NCBI RefSeq assembly: GCF_905171765.1
Contig: NC_053395.1
Coordinates: forward strand, 184,034,156-184,098,155
Length of the DNA stretch: 64,000 bases
Reading direction: 5' to 3'
Source: Bufo bufo
Lineage: Eukaryota; Chordata; Amphibia; Anura; Bufonidae
Positions 60,561 to 64,000 of this stretch are shown one piece after another. A model generated the notes under the pieces. The model was not told the origin of the DNA and searched no databases. It saw only the letters and a list, made by a program, of their open reading frames with translations. The position numbers and the translations under genes are program-made. Numbering within the stretch: position 1 is the first letter of the stretch; the number at the start of each line of letters is the position of its first letter.

Positions 60561-60712
60561 CAACATTGGGACTTTGCGGGGGCTTCTTGCAGATAGCTTG
60601 GCTTCACATAGGCGTCTTCTAATTGTAACAGTACTCACAGGTAACTTTTAGACCTTCTTTGATCTTCCTGAAGCTGATTGTCGGCTGAGTCCTTACCATT
60701 TTGGCTATTCTT

Positions 60713-60904
60713 CTATCCATTTGAATTGTAGTTTTTCGCTTTCTTCAACGTCTTTTCAGGTTTTGGTTGCCATTTTAAAGCATTTGCGATCATTTTAGCT
60801 GAGCAGCCGATCATTTTTTGCACTTCTTTATATGTTTTTCCCTCTCCAATCAACTTTTTAATCAAGGTACGCTGTTCTTCTGAACAATGTCTGGAACTAC
60901 CCAT
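60713..60904 (-). pseudogene. Tc1-like transposase N-terminal fragment
   Basis: 63 codons from MGSSRHCSEEQRTLIKKLIG: first helix-turn-helix (EGKTYKEVQKMIGCSAKMI) of a Tc1-family transposase. It belongs to the outer element (49973-61235); the rest of the protein is absent. Confidence 0.75.
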
Positions 60905-61237
60905 TTTACTCAGAATTTCAGAGAGAAATCCACTGTAACCCGCATGTACAACATTTGCTGCCTTCCTTCCTTACATAAGGGCAATAATTGCCACCTGTTT
61001 TTCAAAGAATGAATGACCTCATTCATCGAACTCCACACTGCTATTATTTTGAACATGCCCCTTTCAATTAGCGATTCAATTACACAGAATCAGCAGCATG
61101 CATGTCATGACTGTTGGGTTTCTATTACTCTACTACACCTGCTAAATTATTTGCCATGTAGAAATATAATTTATACCAAAAACAGTGATTGATCACGTTA
61201 GTGATGTCTGACTGCTATTATTTTGAACACAACTGTA

Positions 61238-61698
61238 TATTTATGGAGCAGCTCACTGGGCAGAATATAAATTAGACTTCTTTTATTCACAGCAGTTCTT
61301 TAGCTTTTTCTAGAAGGTTTGAATATATTACTACAATCATAGCCTTTATGACTAAGAACAGTATGTTCGAAACGTGTCAATGATTGCCATGAGGTGGATG
61401 AATCTGTCCTTACTTGTTATGCTGATACAGTAAATAAAGACAAAGAATGACACATCTTTAAAGCGAGCGCTGGAACTTTTCTTCTTTTTGTATCCTGAGG
61501 TCTTACCTGTTGTGTTCCGTGCATGCGGGGTGTTCATTAAGGAGTGAGCTGGAAATAATACGATATGAACTTTGCAATAATAGCCTTTAATGTCTGATGA
61601 AATTGGATTACAAAGCACGGGCATTGCTGAAAGAATATTGATAGCCACTCGAAAACTGGAAGGTGGAAATTGGTGCAAGCGCCATTATATTTAACCTT
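61238..61698. other. SCRN3 3' untranslated side
   Basis: On the minus strand, an AATAAA hexamer lies at 61282-61287, about 410 bases beyond the SCRN3 stop, and could be its poly(A) signal. Around 61340-61500 there is a plus-oriented repeat-like segment (gttcgaaacgtgtcaatg, aataaagacaaagaatga). Confidence 0.35.
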
Positions 61699-61845
61699 TT
61701 ACTCATAAAGGGTCATCTCCTCATCAACGCAGTTGGCAAACAGCATGGTCAGCCCTGAACTGTCAATAGTGCCATCTTTTAAAAAACTTTCTACCTCCTC
61801 AAGTTTCTTCTTTTCTAAATTCTTCATCTTCTTCAGCAAATCTTT
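61699..61845 (-). CDS. SCRN3: SCRN3 last coding exon
   Basis: On the minus strand, acceptor tttttttttacag|AAAGATTTG at 61845. 48 codons and a TAA stop (61699-61701). Lysine- and glutamate-rich helix, then a short hydrophobic and acidic tail. Confidence 0.9.
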   Translation of the reverse strand, partial: KDLLKKMKNLEKKKLEEVESFLKDGTIDSSGLTMLFANCVDEEMTLYE

Positions 61846-62511
61846 CTGTAAAAAAAAAAAAAAACACAACTAAGGCTATGAGTTACAGCAGAAAACAACA
61901 GAGCTCTCTGGATCCGGCGCTGCCGAATGTTATCGCAATGCCCGCTGGCTCCATTGACTATAATGCATGCAGCGGTTTTTGTCCAGCCGAATCTCCGCTG
62001 CACCGCATTATAGTCAGTGGGGGCTGGCGGGCATTGCTGTAACATTGGGCAATGCCCAACGTTGGTGTGAAAGAAGCTTAACATTACAAACATACCTGAT
62101 GGATTCTGGAGATAAATGTGGGTTACAGATCTGAGACCTGCACCTCTTAGACATTGTGGCTGAGCTATAAAGGGTTATCTCTGGCAGAAGAATGGAGCGG
62201 CAGGGTACACGCTCGGCCTGGCGCTCCATCAGGACAGGAACATGGGACCCACACCGACCAATTAGTTAACCTGTAGATAGGGGGTAACTTTCATACTTAT
62301 CACAACCGCTATAAACATATTACTTTGTACCTGTGATGTCTTCTTGGACATGATGGCGTCTTCGTGTTTCTTATGTAGTTCATGTCTCCTGTCAGGCTTC
62401 GTTTGGAATCTTGGCTTCAGTCTGACGGGATCATCAGCGCCAAATGAGGGTGAAGCGGTTCTTACAAACGGTTCAATCTCAGTCACAAAGATGAACGGCT
62501 TGAAAACTGAT
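61699..62511 (-). CDS. SCRN3: SCRN3 (secernin-3), last two coding exons, gene continues beyond the window
   Basis: Two minus-strand exons, 62511-62331 and 61845-61699, encode the C-terminal 108 residues of a secernin. Visible are SVFKPFIFVTEIEPFV, SPSFGADDPVRLKPRFQTKP and DRRHELHKKHEDA, then a charged helix KDLLKKMKNLEKKKLEEVES and the end LFANCVDEEMTLYE. Secernins are N-terminal-nucleophile-fold proteins related to C69 peptidases; the catalytic domain lies upstream, outside the window. I chose SCRN3 over SCRN1/2 because SCRN3 is the known neighbour of GPR155, in the same convergent arrangement. No further exon was found between 62512 and 64000. Confidence 0.9.
61846..62330. other. SCRN3 last intron
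   Basis: Contains an inverted pair about 61905-62080 (gcgctgccgaatgttatcgc, then aatgcccgctgg, against the reverse with ggcgggcattgctgtaacattgggc), a short MITE. Nothing else is recognised. Confidence 0.5.
62331..62511 (-). CDS. SCRN3: SCRN3 penultimate exon
   Basis: On the minus strand, acceptor ccccctag|ATCAGTTTTC at 62511 and donor ACATCACAG|GTACAAAG at 62331. 181 nt; first base completes a codon from the previous exon (entry phase 2), exit phase 0. Confidence 0.9.
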
Positions 62512-62867
62512 CTAGGGGGGAAAAAAATAGTAATATTGTAAGTAAGAGTTTAGCTGCGGTTATCTTTTTACTGTAAAAGCAGCGGCACCGGGAATGTTGT
62601 AATTGTTAAATGATTGTTTCCAGTCTTTTGTCGCGTGTATTCATTTTAAAATGATCAGCTAGGCAACTTTCTAATACACTGTACCTTGTGTGTTAAATCC
62701 TGAGAGCGTTAAGATCACCGCTTGCAGGCAGTTGCTGGAAACATGGGGACAGATAGACCAAGACCTGCCTTGCAAGAGCTAGTTTCAGTGTTAGGTCTGT
62801 CGATGACAGAAATTTCCATCTAGTCCAGCTAAAAACTAGCAAAGATCTGAACTCTAGGCCAGTTAAA

Positions 62868-63303
62868 GGGGTTGTCTCACTTTAGTAAGTAGAATTTATC
62901 ATGTAGAGAAAGTGAATACCAGGCACTTATTAATGTATTGTGATTGTCCATATTGCCTCCTTTGTTGGCTGAATTCATTTTTCCATCACATTACACACTG
63001 CTCGTTTCCACGGTTACAGACCACCCTGCAATCCATCAGTGGTGGTCGTGCTTAGGAGAAAGCGTCAGCCTCTCTGGTGGCCGGGACCGTGGGAGCGCAC
63101 GTAGGCTAGTGCTTTTTCCTATATTGTGCAAGCACGACCACCACTGATGGATTGCAGGGTGGTCTGTAACCATGGAAACGAGCAGTACATAAAGTGATGG
63201 AAAAATGAATCCAGCCAGCAAAGAAAGCAATATGGATAATAACAATACATTAGTAAGTGACTTATAATAACTTTCTCTACATGATAAATGAGACAACCCC
63301 TTC
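62868..63303. repeat. Palindromic MITE, uninterrupted copy
   Basis: aaaggggttgtctcactttagtaagtag to ataaatgagacaaccccttcaa; the same family as 47428-48253 but without the inner insertion. Central hairpin ccaccactgatggattgcagggtggt. Confidence 0.82.
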
Positions 63304-63318
63304 AAATTATAGTAAATA

Positions 63319-63482
63319 CAGGTGAAACTCGAAAAATTAGAATATCGTGCAAAGTTCATTTATTTCAGTAATGCAACTTAAAAAGGTGAAACTAACATAT
63401 GAGATAGACTCATTACAGGCAAAGCGAGATATTTCAAGCCTTTATTTGCTATAATTTGGATGATTGTGGCTTTCATAAGGTT
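63319..63482. mobile_element. Tc1-like transposon end fragment
   Basis: After TA (63317-63318) comes caggtgaaactcgaaaaatt, then agaatatcgtgcaaag and aaaaaggtgaaactaacatatgagatagactcattaca, a recognisable terminal region of a vertebrate Tc1-like family; the remainder is missing. Confidence 0.65.
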
Positions 63483-63953
63483 CAGAAGCCATTAGAGGAA
63501 AGCAACCAAGACAGCACCCTATTGGAAATGAGATTGCATGCATCTCCCACCATCTCCCCTTCCTTCTACTGGCTTGTATCTTGCTGCAGTCATGTTTGAG
63601 ACTGTGTTACTTTCATATTTGGACTTGTATTTTCATGTTTTTTATATGCATACTTGTACAGCATTATAAAAGGCAATGAGATTGCATTTGCAATAGTTTT
63701 ATAAAAGTTCACTTTCACGTATCCAAAACCAGGAGTCTAACCAACACAGTGAAAAAGTAAATTGGAATGATTTGTAACTCTTCTATATTTTGGACCGACT
63801 CCTGGTTTTATCCAACATATGCAAATGTAAATTAAGTCTTCTGGCGGATTTACACAGCCCGATTGTCGGGCAGATTATCGGAGACGAACGTTCCTAGGAA
63901 AGCTCCTTGTTCATCGGGTGAAACTGTTGTTAGTGTAGGCCCCTAAATTATAA
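63483..63953. other. Unassigned sequence and a half MITE
   Basis: The segment 63843-63953 (ggcggatttacacagcccgattgtcgg to gtgtaggcccct) looks like one arm of a MITE whose other arm would be beyond the DIRS end that follows. The rest is unassigned. Confidence 0.4.
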
Positions 63954-64000
63954 TTTCTCGCCCATATTCATTGGGGGACACAGAGACCGTGGGTACAGCT
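63954..64000. mobile_element. Start of another DIRS-like terminal repeat, cut by the window edge
   Basis: tttctcgcccatattcattg followed by ggggacacagagaccgtgggta matches the left end of the element at 19160 (tttctcttgaatgcattggggg, acacag, catgggta) with diverged positions. Confidence 0.6.

Larger units (their letters stand above)
49973..61235 (-). mobile_element. Tc1/mariner-like element, split by a DIRS insertion
   Basis: CAGTTGTGTTCAAAATAATAG (49973-49993) and its exact inverse CTATTATTTTGAACACAACTG (61215-61235) are each bordered by TA. A second inverted copy of the inner motif (ctattattttgaaca) lies at 61042. Only about 980 bases belong to this element; the rest is inserted DNA. The right arm carries the start of a transposase on the minus strand, and the middle of the transposase is missing. 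Confidence 0.88.

Noticed and set aside
62512..64000. Further upstream exons of SCRN3
   Set aside because: The expected preceding secernin sequence was searched for on the minus strand and not found; the region is MITEs and transposon fragments.

Overview
The window is genomic DNA from a vertebrate, most likely an anuran amphibian (frog or toad). It carries one long intron-rich gene, GPR155, on the + strand (first exon near 11.0 kb, stop codon at 44674), and the last two coding exons of a convergent minus-strand gene, SCRN3 (61699-62511). GPR155 and SCRN3 also lie tail to tail in mammals, which supports both names. The amphibian call rests on the repeats: DIRS-type tyrosine-recombinase retrotransposons, several Tc1/mariner lineages, hAT elements with 8-bp duplications, and very many fold-back MITEs.

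Layout. 1-10.9 kb: intergenic, with MITEs, a 30-bp minisatellite (3020-4105) and an hAT element that has a large minisatellite inside it (4481-6303). 10.9-11.1 kb: GPR155 promoter and untranslated first exon, with two CACGTG boxes, a CRE-like site and the start of an upstream ORF. 11.1-44.7 kb: the GPR155 exons. All fifteen coding exons join in phase to give an 831-residue protein with an N-terminal PIN-like transporter domain, a GPCR-like membrane domain and a C-terminal DEP domain. The introns hold three Tc1-like elements, an internally deleted DIRS element (19160-23128), hAT copies and MITEs. 44.7-50 kb: 3' flank, MITE-rich.

49973-61235 is a three-layer nest. A TA-flanked Tc1/mariner-like element was interrupted by a DIRS retrotransposon (about 50281-60560). 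That element was in turn interrupted by a 5.2-kb TTAA-flanked DNA element (53600-58765), which is built almost entirely of hairpins, tandem units and a long array of head-to-head inverted modules. Read without the inner insertion, the DIRS element has gag, RT/RNase H, the downstream pol region and tyrosine recombinase, with frameshifts. 61.2-64 kb: 3' end of SCRN3, MITEs, a Tc1 fragment and the first bases of another DIRS terminal repeat at the window edge.

GPR155 (LYCHOS) is known from mammals as a lysosomal membrane protein that couples cholesterol to mTORC1 signalling. The promoter E-box pair resembles the CLEAR element of lysosomal genes. All exon calls come from reading splice sites and phase by eye, with no transcript data; repeat names come from termini and duplications, not from a library search.
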